Shown here piece by piece: positions 1 through 7,661 of a stretch of 64,000 bases of DNA. The DNA comes from Burkholderiaceae bacterium 16 (GTDB lineage: Bacteria; Pseudomonadota; Gammaproteobacteria; Burkholderiales; Burkholderiaceae). The position numbers were made by a program, and so were the translations under genes. Numbering within the stretch: position 1 is the stretch's first letter; each line of letters opens with the position of its first letter. The stretch is from the NCBI GenBank assembly GCA_000955785.1, contig JYOD01000100.1:56047-120046 (forward strand), written 5' to 3'. The notes beneath the pieces are model-generated. The model was not told where the DNA came from. It worked only from the letters and a program-made list of their open reading frames with translations, and made no database searches.

Positions 1-142
1 CAACGTGCGCGAGACGCTGGGCATCTGCGATCACGCCTACATCATCAGCGAAGGCGCTGTGCTGGCCTCGGGCCGGCCTGAAGACATCATCGCCAACGAG
101 TCGGTGCGCAAGGTCTACCTGGGCGAGAATTTCCGCATGTAA
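1..142 (+). CDS. lptB: LPS export ABC transporter ATP-binding protein LptB, C-terminal part
   Basis: Only the last 46 codons are in the window, open from the left edge and ending in TAA. The tail reads as the end of an ABC ATPase, with 'ICDHAYIISEGAVLASG' followed by 'VYLGENFRM', a typical LptB ending. LptB powers lipopolysaccharide transport from the inner membrane through the LptFGC/A/D bridge. Its position directly before rpoN is the usual order in beta- and gammaproteobacteria and supports the name. The P-loop and signature motifs lie outside the window. Confidence 0.85.
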   Translation, partial: NVRETLGICDHAYIISEGAVLASGRPEDIIANESVRKVYLGENFRM

Positions 143-289
143 CGCGGCGCGCGACAGCAAGCGGCAGCTGCGGCGACCTTGTGCCCAAGGTGGCTCCGGT
201 GTCGCCTTTTACCCTGCAACGATCACGGCGTCATCAGCGATAGCAATTTCCGTTCCACCGGCACGGAAGTTGGGCATAAAATAGGTCGC

Positions 290-1765
290 ATGAAACCGTC
301 GCTACAGCTCCGCCTCTCGCAGCATCTCGCGCTTACGCCGCAACTCCAGCAGTCGATCCGGCTGCTGCAACTGTCCACGCTCGAACTGCAGCAGGAAGTG
401 GAACAGGCGCTGACCGAGAACCCTTTGCTCGAACGCGAGAACGACTGGCTCGACAGCCCGTTGCGCGTTGCCGCCGACGGCTCGGTCAACATGCAGAGCG
501 CTCCCGCGCCGGCGCCCGCCGACGGCGAGGGCACCAGCGAGAACCGCCCCGACGGCGCGCCCGAGGCCGAAGACAGCTATTCCGACAGCAACGAGGACTA
601 CGGCAACGATTGGAGCCTCGACGACTTCGCCCGCCGCCCGCAAGGCGACGACGACGAAAAGACCCCGATGCAGTTGCGCGACGCCGAACCCACGCTGCGC
701 GAACATCTGATGGAACAGCTCGCGCCGCTGAAAATTTCGTTGCGCGACAAGGGGCTGGCCATCTTCCTGGTCGAGTCGCTGGACGACGACGGCTACCTGA
801 GCGCCTCGCTCGAGGAAATCTGCAGCGAACTGCCGGAGGAACTCGAATTCGAGGTCGACGAGATCCAGGCCGTCCTTACCCTGCTGCAAAGCTTCGATCC
901 GCCTGGTGTCGGCGCACGCAATGCGGCCGAATGCCTGGCGCTGCAATTGCGCCGCATCAAGCATCCGCAGCGCGACCTGGCGCTGACCATTGTCACCAAT
1001 CACCTGGAACTGCTCGCGGTGCGCGACTACACGCGCCTGAAAAAAGCACTGCAGGTGGATGAGCCGGAACTGAAGTCCGCGCATGAACTGATCCGCTCGC
1101 TGGCGCCTTATCCAGGCCATGCATACAGCCGTCCCGAAGCCGACTTCGTCGTGCCCGATGTTTTTGTCCGAAAACTGAATGGCGGCTGGATTGCGCAGCT
1201 CAATCCGGATGTGATGCCGCGGCTACGTATCAACGACATGTACGCGCAGATATTGCGCGGTGCAAAAGGCGATGCGGGTGCTGCGGGACTGCAGCAAAAA
1301 CTGCAGGAGGCACGCTGGTTGATCAAGAATATCCAGCAAAGGTTCGACACGATATTGCGCGTTGCACAAGCAATTGTCGAACGTCAAAAGAACTTCTTCA
1401 CCCACGGTGAAATTGCGATGCGCCCCTTGGTTTTGCGGGAGATTGCCGATACACTGGGTTTACACGAGTCCACCATCTCTCGGGTGACTACCAATAAATA
1501 CATGGCAACGCCGATGGGGACTTTCGAGCTGAAGTATTTCTTCGGCAGTCACGTTTCCACAGAAACCGGCGGCGCGGCCTCGTCAACGGCAATTCGTGCG
1601 TTGATCAAGCAACTGATAGGAGCCGAAGACGCCAGGAATCCCTTGTCCGACAGCCGGATTGCCGAATTGCTCGGCGAGCAAGGCTTCGTAGTGGCACGGC
1701 GTACCGTTGCCAAATACCGCGAGGCGCTCAAGATTCCGGCAGTTACTCTCCGTAAGACTTTGTAG
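290..1765 (+). CDS. rpoN: RNA polymerase sigma-54 factor RpoN
   Basis: 491 residues, normal for RpoN. The start chosen is the ATG of MKPSLQLRLSQHLALTPQLQ, the conserved glutamine- and leucine-rich region I that contacts enhancer-binding proteins; a longer in-frame extension upstream has no family similarity. An acidic linker follows (about residues 55-130), then the core-binding and HTH regions. The RpoN box ARRTVAKYRE is present near residues 469-478 and recognises the -24 element. It directs transcription of nitrogen and other genes that need an activator ATPase; a sigma-54-type promoter is visible in this window at 25663. hpf follows 50 bp downstream, the conserved arrangement. The 3' third is less GC-rich than its surroundings. 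Confidence 0.97.
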   Translation: MKPSLQLRLSQHLALTPQLQQSIRLLQLSTLELQQEVEQALTENPLLERENDWLDSPLRVAADGSVNMQSAPAPAPADGEGTSENRPDGAPEAEDSYSDSNEDYGNDWSLDDFARRPQGDDDEKTPMQLRDAEPTLREHLMEQLAPLKISLRDKGLAIFLVESLDDDGYLSASLEEICSELPEELEFEVDEIQAVLTLLQSFDPPGVGARNAAECLALQLRRIKHPQRDLALTIVTNHLELLAVRDYTRLKKALQVDEPELKSAHELIRSLAPYPGHAYSRPEADFVVPDVFVRKLNGGWIAQLNPDVMPRLRINDMYAQILRGAKGDAGAAGLQQKLQEARWLIKNIQQRFDTILRVAQAIVERQKNFFTHGEIAMRPLVLREIADTLGLHESTISRVTTNKYMATPMGTFELKYFFGSHVSTETGGAASSTAIRALIKQLIGAEDARNPLSDSRIAELLGEQGFVVARRTVAKYREALKIPAVTLRKTL

Positions 1766-1814
1766 CCGAGTTGCATCGCCTGCCTGGTGCAACTCTTTCA
1801 GAAGGAGAAACGCT

Positions 1815-2165
1815 ATGAACTTCAAGATCAGTGGACACCACTTGGACATCACGCCCCCGCTGCGTGAGTACGTGGAAACGAAACTGGAGCGTATCGTCAG
1901 GCATTTTGATCAAGTCATTGGCGTAAGTGTGCTGCTCTCTGTCGACAATACAAAAGAAAAGGACCGGCGGCAGTACGCGGAAATCAATCTACATCTCAAG
2001 GGCAAGGACATCTTTGTCGAAGCGCATCATGAAGACCTGTATGCCGCTATCGACGCGCTCGTCGACAAGCTCGACCGGCAGGTGATTCGCCATAAGGATC
2101 GCGTGCAAAGCCACGACCGCGAAGCGGTCAAGTATCAGATGGCCGCATCGCAGATGCAGCAATGA
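1815..2165 (+). CDS. hpf: Ribosome hibernation-promoting factor (HPF/RaiA family)
   Basis: 116 residues. The start follows a strong AAGGAG ribosome binding site 8 nt upstream and gives MNFKISGHHLDITPPLREYV, the standard beginning of the sigma-54 modulation / S30AE family. These proteins bind the decoding centre of idle 30S subunits and help form inactive 100S ribosomes. It lies just after rpoN, hence the older name 'sigma-54 modulation protein'; the ribosome role is the one established for the family. It is longer than enteric short HPF (95 aa) but lacks the second dimerisation domain of long HPF. A clear terminator follows. Confidence 0.93.
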   Translation: MNFKISGHHLDITPPLREYVETKLERIVRHFDQVIGVSVLLSVDNTKEKDRRQYAEINLHLKGKDIFVEAHHEDLYAAIDALVDKLDRQVIRHKDRVQSHDREAVKYQMAASQMQQ

Positions 2166-2222
2166 CCGTGCCTGGTGGCCCACAGACCGGGCCGCCGGTG
2201 TCACTCCCTTGAAACCGGAATC

Positions 2223-2248
2223 AAGCCGCGCCCATAGCGCGGCTTTTT
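2223..2248 (+). terminator. Intrinsic terminator after hpf
   Basis: Perfect 8-bp stem AAGCCGCG/CGCGGCTT around a 7-nt loop, followed by a short T run. It ends the rpoN-hpf transcript. Confidence 0.85.
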
Positions 2249-2547
2249 CGTTCCTGGCGCTCGTCCGGGACCACGCGGGGGATTCCGCAACGCATATGGA
2301 CCGGTGTATGCTGTGCAATACATAGTTCTTAGCCTTCAACGATTTTTCCGTGCACGCGGCACCGCTTCCGCGCATCGGGTATTGCAATGCACAAGGCGGG
2401 GGCGGGCCTGCTCTATAATGGCCAGACGCCCGACACCGGCAGGGGGACACCCGGTGAAACTTCGGACCTTGGTTTTTTCTTCTTTTTTGCCCGGCGCGAC
2501 GCCTCCCGGCCCCGGGCCTGCTTACTAGAAAACCCTGCGCATTCCAC
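2249..2547 (+). promoter_or_regulatory. Non-coding region before ptsN with possible -10 element
   Basis: About 300 bp without a convincing gene. A TATAAT hexamer at 2414-2419 is the best -10 candidate for the ptsN-hprK transcript, but I see no good -35 at 16-18 bp. A T-rich tract follows at about 2468-2488, with GC-rich self-complementary stretches on either side. The long leader may be regulatory, but nothing specific is recognised. Confidence 0.35.
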
Positions 2548-3003
2548 ATGAATCGTTTGGCTAAATTGCTGCCACCCGGCAACATCAACCTCGACGTCAG
2601 CGTCACCAGCAAGAAGCGCGTGTTCGAACAGGCCGGGCTCCTCTTCGAGAACAACCATGGCGTGGCGCGCGCTACCGTGACCGACAACCTGTTCGCCCGC
2701 GAATCGCTGGGATCCACTGGTCTTGGCGCCGGGGTTGCCATTCCGCATGGCCGCATCAAGGGACTGAAGCAGCCACTGGCCGCCTTCATGCGCCTGGCCG
2801 AGCCGATCCCCTTCGAATCTCCCGACGGCAAGCCGGTAGCGCTGCTGATCTTCCTGCTGGTACCCGAACAGGCCACCCAGCAGCATCTGGAGATTCTCTC
2901 GGAGATCGCCCAGCTGCTGTCCGACCGCGAGATGCGCGAAGGACTGGCTACCCTGCCCACCCCCGATGACGTGCACCAGTTGCTGACGCAATGGCACCCC
3001 TGA
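2548..3003 (+). CDS. ptsN: PTS IIA-like nitrogen-regulatory protein EIIA-Ntr
   Basis: 151 residues, matching the EIIA-Ntr family of the fructose/mannitol IIA fold. The phosphorylated histidine is His67 in the signature AIPHGRIKG. EIIA-Ntr takes phosphate from an NPr/HPr protein and acts as a regulator of potassium, nitrogen and carbon metabolism rather than a sugar carrier. The neighbours fit: hprK is 78 bp downstream and rapZ follows, the usual betaproteobacterial arrangement. EI and HPr are encoded at the far end of this window. No recognisable EIIB/EIIC permease genes are present, supporting a purely regulatory role. Confidence 0.95.
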   Translation: MNRLAKLLPPGNINLDVSVTSKKRVFEQAGLLFENNHGVARATVTDNLFARESLGSTGLGAGVAIPHGRIKGLKQPLAAFMRLAEPIPFESPDGKPVALLIFLLVPEQATQQHLEILSEIAQLLSDREMREGLATLPTPDDVHQLLTQWHP

Positions 3004-3081
3004 CCGGCCTCGGCGATCTTTACGCAGGCGAGCAGGGCAATTGTCCCCGCAGTCTGAAAGCGCGCTCCTGAAAGCACCCGC

Positions 3082-4053
3082 ATGGAACTCACTGGCGTCA
3101 CCTCGCAGTCGATCTTCGACGACAACGCAGCCGATATCAAACTCTCCTGGGTAGCCGGCCTGGAAGGCGCCGACCGGGCGTTCGATGTCGAGTTCGCACG
3201 TGAAGCCACTTCCGCGGCCGATCTCGTCGGCCACTTGAACCTGATCCACCCGAACCGGATCCAGGTCCTGGGCAAGCCCGAGATCACTTATTACCAGCGT
3301 CTCGACGACGAGATGCGCAAGCGCCAGATGGGTGAGCTGATCCTGCTGGAACCGCCCTTCCTGGTGATTGCCGACGGCATGGAGCCGCCGCCCGACCTGG
3401 AACTGCGCTGCACGCGTTCCTCCACGCCCTTGTTCACCACGCCGGTGTCCTCGGCGGCGGTGATCGATCACCTGCGCCTCTACCTGTCGCGCATTTCCGC
3501 GCCGCGCGTGACCATGCACGGCGTATTCCTCGACATCCTCGGCATGGGCGTGCTGGTGATGGGTGAATCCGGCCTGGGCAAGAGTGAACTCGGCCTGGAG
3601 CTGATTTCACGCGGACATGGGCTGGTGGCGGACGATGCCGTGGATTTTGTCCGGCTCGGACCCGATTTCATTGAAGGCCGCTGCCCGCCCCTGCTGCAAA
3701 ACCTGCTTGAAGTGCGCGGCCTGGGCCTGCTCGACATCAAGACGATCTTTGGCGAGACCGCGGTGCGCCGGAAGATGAAGCTGAAACTGGTGGTGCAGCT
3801 GGTGCGCCGCAACGACGGCGAATTCGAACGCCTGCCGCTGGATTCCCAGTATCTGGATGTGCTCGGCCTGCCCATCCACATGGTCAAGATCCAGGTGGCG
3901 GCCGGCCGAAATCTCGCCGTGCTGGTCGAGGCCGCCGTCCGCAACACCATCCTGCGCCTGCGCGGCATCGACACGCTGCGCGATTTCATGGACCGCCAGC
4001 GCGCCGCAATGCAAGCCGATGTGGCGTCGCGAGGCCAGGGCCGGCTACTCTAG
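3082..4053 (+). CDS. hprK: HPr kinase/phosphorylase HprK
   Basis: 323 residues. An N-terminal HPrK domain (about 1-130) precedes the catalytic domain with the P-loop GESGLGKS at 161-168, the acidic motif VADDAVDF and the conserved stretch LVRRNDGEFERL. In the family this enzyme phosphorylates HPr on Ser46 with ATP and removes the phosphate with inorganic phosphate. The HPr in this window (58259-58528) does carry Ser46 in a normal context, so the substrate is present. Its presence in a Gram-negative regulatory PTS lacking permeases is typical of beta- and alphaproteobacteria. The ribosome binding site is weak. Confidence 0.95.
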   Translation: MELTGVTSQSIFDDNAADIKLSWVAGLEGADRAFDVEFAREATSAADLVGHLNLIHPNRIQVLGKPEITYYQRLDDEMRKRQMGELILLEPPFLVIADGMEPPPDLELRCTRSSTPLFTTPVSSAAVIDHLRLYLSRISAPRVTMHGVFLDILGMGVLVMGESGLGKSELGLELISRGHGLVADDAVDFVRLGPDFIEGRCPPLLQNLLEVRGLGLLDIKTIFGETAVRRKMKLKLVVQLVRRNDGEFERLPLDSQYLDVLGLPIHMVKIQVAAGRNLAVLVEAAVRNTILRLRGIDTLRDFMDRQRAAMQADVASRGQGRLL

Positions 4054-4227
4054 GCAGCCAGCGCCGCGCCTGAGCTGTTTTCAATTGATTACATCCGTCC
4101 GCTCTTCCCTCGTCAACGCGTTTGGGGCACAGGTCGTTTTGTGCAGTAATGGGCATTGAGCCCAACCCGAGTTGCCGTGCCGACATGGCCAGCAGCCATG
4201 AGATTTTCCACAGCCAGGAGAGCAAGC

Positions 4228-4596
4228 ATGAAGAAAATGATCGCGATGTGCGTGCTGGTAGCCCCGCTTTTCGCCACCAGCGCCTTCGCCCAGAATGCAC
4301 CGGCCGCAGCAACCGCAACGCCCGCGGCACCCGCAACTTCCGCAAAACCGGCAGCACCGGCGGCGCCCGCGGCGACAAATGCCCAACAGGACAAGATGAA
4401 GGCCTGCAATACGCAGGCCGCCGGCAAGAAGGGCGACGAGCGCAAGGCCTTCATGAGCGACTGCCTGTCCAACAAACCCGCCGCCGCTCCCGCCAAGAAC
4501 AGCCAGCAGGAAAAGATGACGGCGTGCAACAAGGACGCTACCGGCAAGAAGGGCGACGAGCGCAAAGCCTTCATGAGCGAGTGCCTCTCCAAGTAA
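4228..4596 (+). CDS. PsiF-repeat secreted protein
   Basis: 122 residues. The start follows an AGGAG site and gives a clear signal peptide (MKKMIAMCVLVAPLFATSAFA, cut near residue 21), then an Ala/Pro-rich linker. Two PsiF-type repeats follow, each with the pattern K-M-x-A-C-N, a GKKGDERKAFM core and S-x-C-L, so four conserved cysteines in two pairs. The family is named after E. coli phosphate-starvation-inducible PsiF, whose function is unknown. The protein should be periplasmic or secreted. It sits between hprK and rapZ and has its own terminator, so it may be separately regulated; I see no clear Pho box. Confidence 0.8.
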   Translation: MKKMIAMCVLVAPLFATSAFAQNAPAAATATPAAPATSAKPAAPAAPAATNAQQDKMKACNTQAAGKKGDERKAFMSDCLSNKPAAAPAKNSQQEKMTACNKDATGKKGDERKAFMSECLSK

Positions 4597-4622
4597 GCTC
4601 CCGCGTCACTTACCATGCTGCC

Positions 4623-4650
4623 ATGGCGAACCCTTCGGTTCGCCATTTTT
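4623..4650 (+). terminator. Intrinsic terminator after the PsiF-repeat gene
   Basis: Perfect 10-bp stem ATGGCGAACC/GGTTCGCCAT with a CTTC loop, followed by TTTTT. Confidence 0.92.
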
Positions 4651-4705
4651 GCTGGCGCCTCGCCGTCATGACGGCGTCATCACCTGATGTTATGCTTGTC
4701 ATGCT

Positions 4706-5623
4706 ATGCGCATCATACTTATCACCGGGATCTCCGGCTCCGGCAAATCCGTTGCCTTGAACGTACTGGAAGACGCAGGTTACTACTGCGTCGACAACCT
4801 GCCGGCTCAGTTTATTCCGGCGCTGGCCCAGTATCTCGCAAGCCAGGGTTACACCCATCTTGGCGTCGCTACCGACATCCGCAGCCGCGAATCGCTGGAC
4901 GAATTGCCCGGCACGCTGCGCAACCTCGCCTCCGAACACCAGGTCCGGGTGGTTTTCCTGACCGCCAATACGGATGCGCTGGTGCAGCGATACTCGGAAA
5001 CGAGGCGGCGCCATCCGCTGTCTATGCGTATCGACAAGGCGGCCCTCTCGGCCAATGCCGATCCTGCGGGCGTTGCAGGCAATGCGCTCGATGCGCCATA
5101 CAACGACACGTCCCTGATCGAAGCCATCGAGATGGAGCGCGAGCTGCTCAGCCCGCTGGCGGAGGCCGCTCACCGTATCGACACCAGCAACGTGCGCACC
5201 AATACGCTACGCGCGTGGATCAAGGAATTCGTGCGCGGCGATGACCTGAAGCTCACCTTGCTGTTCGAATCGTTTGGCTTCAAGCACGGCGTACCCAGCG
5301 ATGCCGACCTGGTGTTCGATGTCCGCTCACTGCCCAACCCCTACTACGACCTGGCCCTGCGCCCGCTGACCGGACGCGACGAGCCCGTGATCGACTTCCT
5401 GCAGAGCCAGCCGATGGTGCTGGCCATGGCCGATGACATCCGCGCCTACGTGGAAAAGTGGCTGCCAAGTTTCATCGCGGACAATCGCAGCTACCTGACC
5501 GTCGCCATTGGCTGCACGGGCGGCCAGCACCGCTCCGTGTACATCGCTGAAAGACTTGCCAACTATTTTCGCGCCCATGGTAATGTGCTGGTGAGACACC
5601 GCGAGCTCGCACCCGGCGGCTGA
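4706..5623 (+). CDS. rapZ: RNase adapter protein RapZ
   Basis: 305 residues. The P-loop GISGSGKS at 8-15 lies in the N-terminal kinase-like domain. The C-terminal domain carries CTGGQHRSVYIAERLANYF, the conserved motif of the RNA-binding half. In enteric bacteria RapZ binds small RNAs and guides RNase E to control glucosamine-6-phosphate synthase, and senses the amino-sugar precursor. Whether it has the same targets here is not known. It is close to ptsN and hprK, as in most proteobacteria. Confidence 0.93.
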   Translation: MRIILITGISGSGKSVALNVLEDAGYYCVDNLPAQFIPALAQYLASQGYTHLGVATDIRSRESLDELPGTLRNLASEHQVRVVFLTANTDALVQRYSETRRRHPLSMRIDKAALSANADPAGVAGNALDAPYNDTSLIEAIEMERELLSPLAEAAHRIDTSNVRTNTLRAWIKEFVRGDDLKLTLLFESFGFKHGVPSDADLVFDVRSLPNPYYDLALRPLTGRDEPVIDFLQSQPMVLAMADDIRAYVEKWLPSFIADNRSYLTVAIGCTGGQHRSVYIAERLANYFRAHGNVLVRHRELAPGG

Positions 5624-5688
5624 ACGCCGCAGCTGCAGGTTTCGCGGCCAGGCTCGGCAATTCCCGCCCGAAACTCTGCTGGCTCAGC

Positions 5689-6369
5689 ATGTCCTCACAC
5701 GCCACGCCCGGCCCATCCGCTTCGACCACCGCTTCGTCCGGTACATCGTCGGTACCGCCTGCGCTGGATGGCCTGCCGCTGTTTCCGCTGCACACCGTAC
5801 TCTTTCCGGATGGCCTGCTGCCGCTACGCGTTTTCGAAGCACGCTATGTGGATATGGTGCGCGCATGCATGCGCGATCACACCCCCTTCGGCGTCTGCCT
5901 GATCGCCAGCGGCAACGAGGTAGCTCGCCCCAATGAGCCCACCATGCCCGAGACCATCGGCTGCCTGGCGGATATCGTCGACTGCAATATGGAGCAGCTT
6001 GGCGTGCTGCTGATCAGTGCGCGCGGGCGCCAGCGCTTCCGGCTGCTAGGCCACAGTGTGCGCGCCGATGGTTTGCTGGTGGGCCAGGCGGAATTGCTGC
6101 CGCCCGACATCATCGACTGCAAGCTTGAACTGCTGGGCGAATGCCTCGCTGTGCTGCGCCGTATTGTCGCCTCGCTCCACGCGGAGCATCCGGGCAAGCT
6201 TCCGTTTGCCGAGCCGTTCCTGTGGGATGACCCGAGCTGGGTGGCCAATCGGCTGTGCGAGTTGCTGCCCGTGCCGCTCAAGGCCAAGCAGATGCTGATG
6301 GCGCTGCCGGACGCGGGGATGCGGATCGAGATCGTGCACAAGTACATGCGTCAACACCATATTCTCTGA
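5689..6369 (+). CDS. Lon N-terminal (LAN) domain protein
   Basis: 226 residues made almost entirely of the substrate-recognition domain found at the N terminus of Lon protease, beginning at LPLFPLHTVLFPDGLLPLRV (about residues 29-48). There is no ATPase or protease part, so it is not a truncated active Lon. The first 25 residues are a Ser/Thr/Pro-rich tail. Stand-alone proteins of this type are widespread in proteobacteria, with no settled function. It ends 28 bp from the convergent mutY gene. Confidence 0.85.
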   Translation: MSSHATPGPSASTTASSGTSSVPPALDGLPLFPLHTVLFPDGLLPLRVFEARYVDMVRACMRDHTPFGVCLIASGNEVARPNEPTMPETIGCLADIVDCNMEQLGVLLISARGRQRFRLLGHSVRADGLLVGQAELLPPDIIDCKLELLGECLAVLRRIVASLHAEHPGKLPFAEPFLWDDPSWVANRLCELLPVPLKAKQMLMALPDAGMRIEIVHKYMRQHHIL

Positions 6370-6397
6370 GCCTCCCACGCGGCAAAGAGCTTTAGCT

Positions 6398-7570
6398 TTA
6401 GAACAATCCCCCCAGCGCCTGTGCTTCGAGCAGCTTGCGCACCGGTGCCGGTGTGCCCACCGCATCGAGATCGTCCAGCGAGAGCCAGCGTAGCGCGGTG
6501 CCATCGGCTGCGTCGTGGGCGCTCAGGCCGGTGACGTCCACGCGGATGGCGCGGATCAGCAGGCGGAAGTGGGTGAAGACGTGGGTGAGTTCGCCGACCA
6601 TGCTGGCGGTGCCGGGCGTGCCGAAATCGCGAGCGCGTTCGAGGGCGGCGTCTTCGGCCAGTTCGGCATCGAAGGGCACGGCATCCACCGGCATTTCAGG
6701 CAGGCTCCAGAGGCCGCCCCAGATGCCGCTGTCGGGTCGCAACGCCAGCAGGACTTCGCGGCCGCGCCGGACCAGCAGCATGACGGTGCTGCGCTCGGGA
6801 ATGGCTGCACGCGGTTTCGGCGTGGGCAGCACGGCGGTCAGGCCGTCGCGGCGCGCCACGCAGTCGCTGGCCAGCGGGCACGACGCTGCGGCAGCAAGGC
6901 AGGCCGGCTTGCCGCGCGAACAGACGGTGGCGCCGAGATCCATTACGCCCTGGGTGTAGGACACCATATCCTCGACCTGTCCGGGCCCCTTCGCGGGCAA
7001 CACCTCCTCCGCGATTTGCCACATGCGGTTCTCCACAGCCTTGACGCCTGGATGGCCATGGATGCCGAAGAACCTGGCGAAGACGCGCTTGACGTTGCCG
7101 TCCAGGATGGGGGATCGCACGCCAGCACTGAAGGCGGCCACGGCCGCCGCGGTCGAGCGGCCGATGCCGGGCAGCGTCACCAGTACCTCGGGATCGGTAG
7201 GAAACACGCCGTCGTGCTCGCTCATCACGCTCTTGGCGCAGCGGTGCAGGTTGCGCGCGCGCGAGTAATAGCCAAGCCCCGCCCAGAGCGCCATCACCTC
7301 GTCCGCGCTAGCCTCCGCCAGAGCGGCAACGGTAGGCAGGCGGCCGACGAAACGCTGGAAATACTCGATCACCGCGCTGACCTGGGTCTGCTGCAGCATG
7401 ATCTCCGACAACCAGATCCGGTAAGGGTCGCGGGTGTTCTGCCACGGCAAGTCATGGCGCCCGTGCAAGCGCTGCCAATCCACCACGCGCGTGGCGAAAT
7501 CGGCGGGAACGGCGGTCAGGGAAAGATCGGCGGAAGAAACGGCAGGAGTAGCGGCTGGCTTGCGGGGCAT
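6398..7570 (-). CDS. mutY: A/G-specific adenine glycosylase MutY
   Basis: 390 residues. Helix-hairpin-helix glycosylase with catalytic Glu56 (SEIMLQQTQV), the hairpin motif LPGIGRSTA and catalytic Asp157 (LDGNVKRV). It removes adenine mispaired with 8-oxoguanine; the C-terminal Nudix-like domain (from about 255) recognises the oxidised base. The iron-sulfur loop is odd: Cys217, Cys224, Cys231 and Cys237 are spaced C-x6-C-x6-C-x5-C, whereas the family norm is C-x6-C-x2-C-x5-C, so four extra Ala-rich residues lie in the loop. It shares strand with a dynamin-like gene and mutM, the glycosylase acting on the partner lesion. Confidence 0.95.
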   Translation of the reverse strand: MPRKPAATPAVSSADLSLTAVPADFATRVVDWQRLHGRHDLPWQNTRDPYRIWLSEIMLQQTQVSAVIEYFQRFVGRLPTVAALAEASADEVMALWAGLGYYSRARNLHRCAKSVMSEHDGVFPTDPEVLVTLPGIGRSTAAAVAAFSAGVRSPILDGNVKRVFARFFGIHGHPGVKAVENRMWQIAEEVLPAKGPGQVEDMVSYTQGVMDLGATVCSRGKPACLAAAASCPLASDCVARRDGLTAVLPTPKPRAAIPERSTVMLLVRRGREVLLALRPDSGIWGGLWSLPEMPVDAVPFDAELAEDAALERARDFGTPGTASMVGELTHVFTHFRLLIRAIRVDVTGLSAHDAADGTALRWLSLDDLDAVGTPAPVRKLLEAQALGGLF

Positions 7571-7661
7571 CGGGAACGTGACGGGAAAGGCGGCAGCGCC
7601 GGAAGCGGCGGCGCGTCATGATACCGCCTTGCCGCCTCCGGCACCGCGCGCCGGCCGTGCT

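Noticed and set aside
179..289. Longer N terminus for RpoN
   Set aside because: The extra 37 residues have no family similarity and the region I sequence begins exactly at the ATG at 290.
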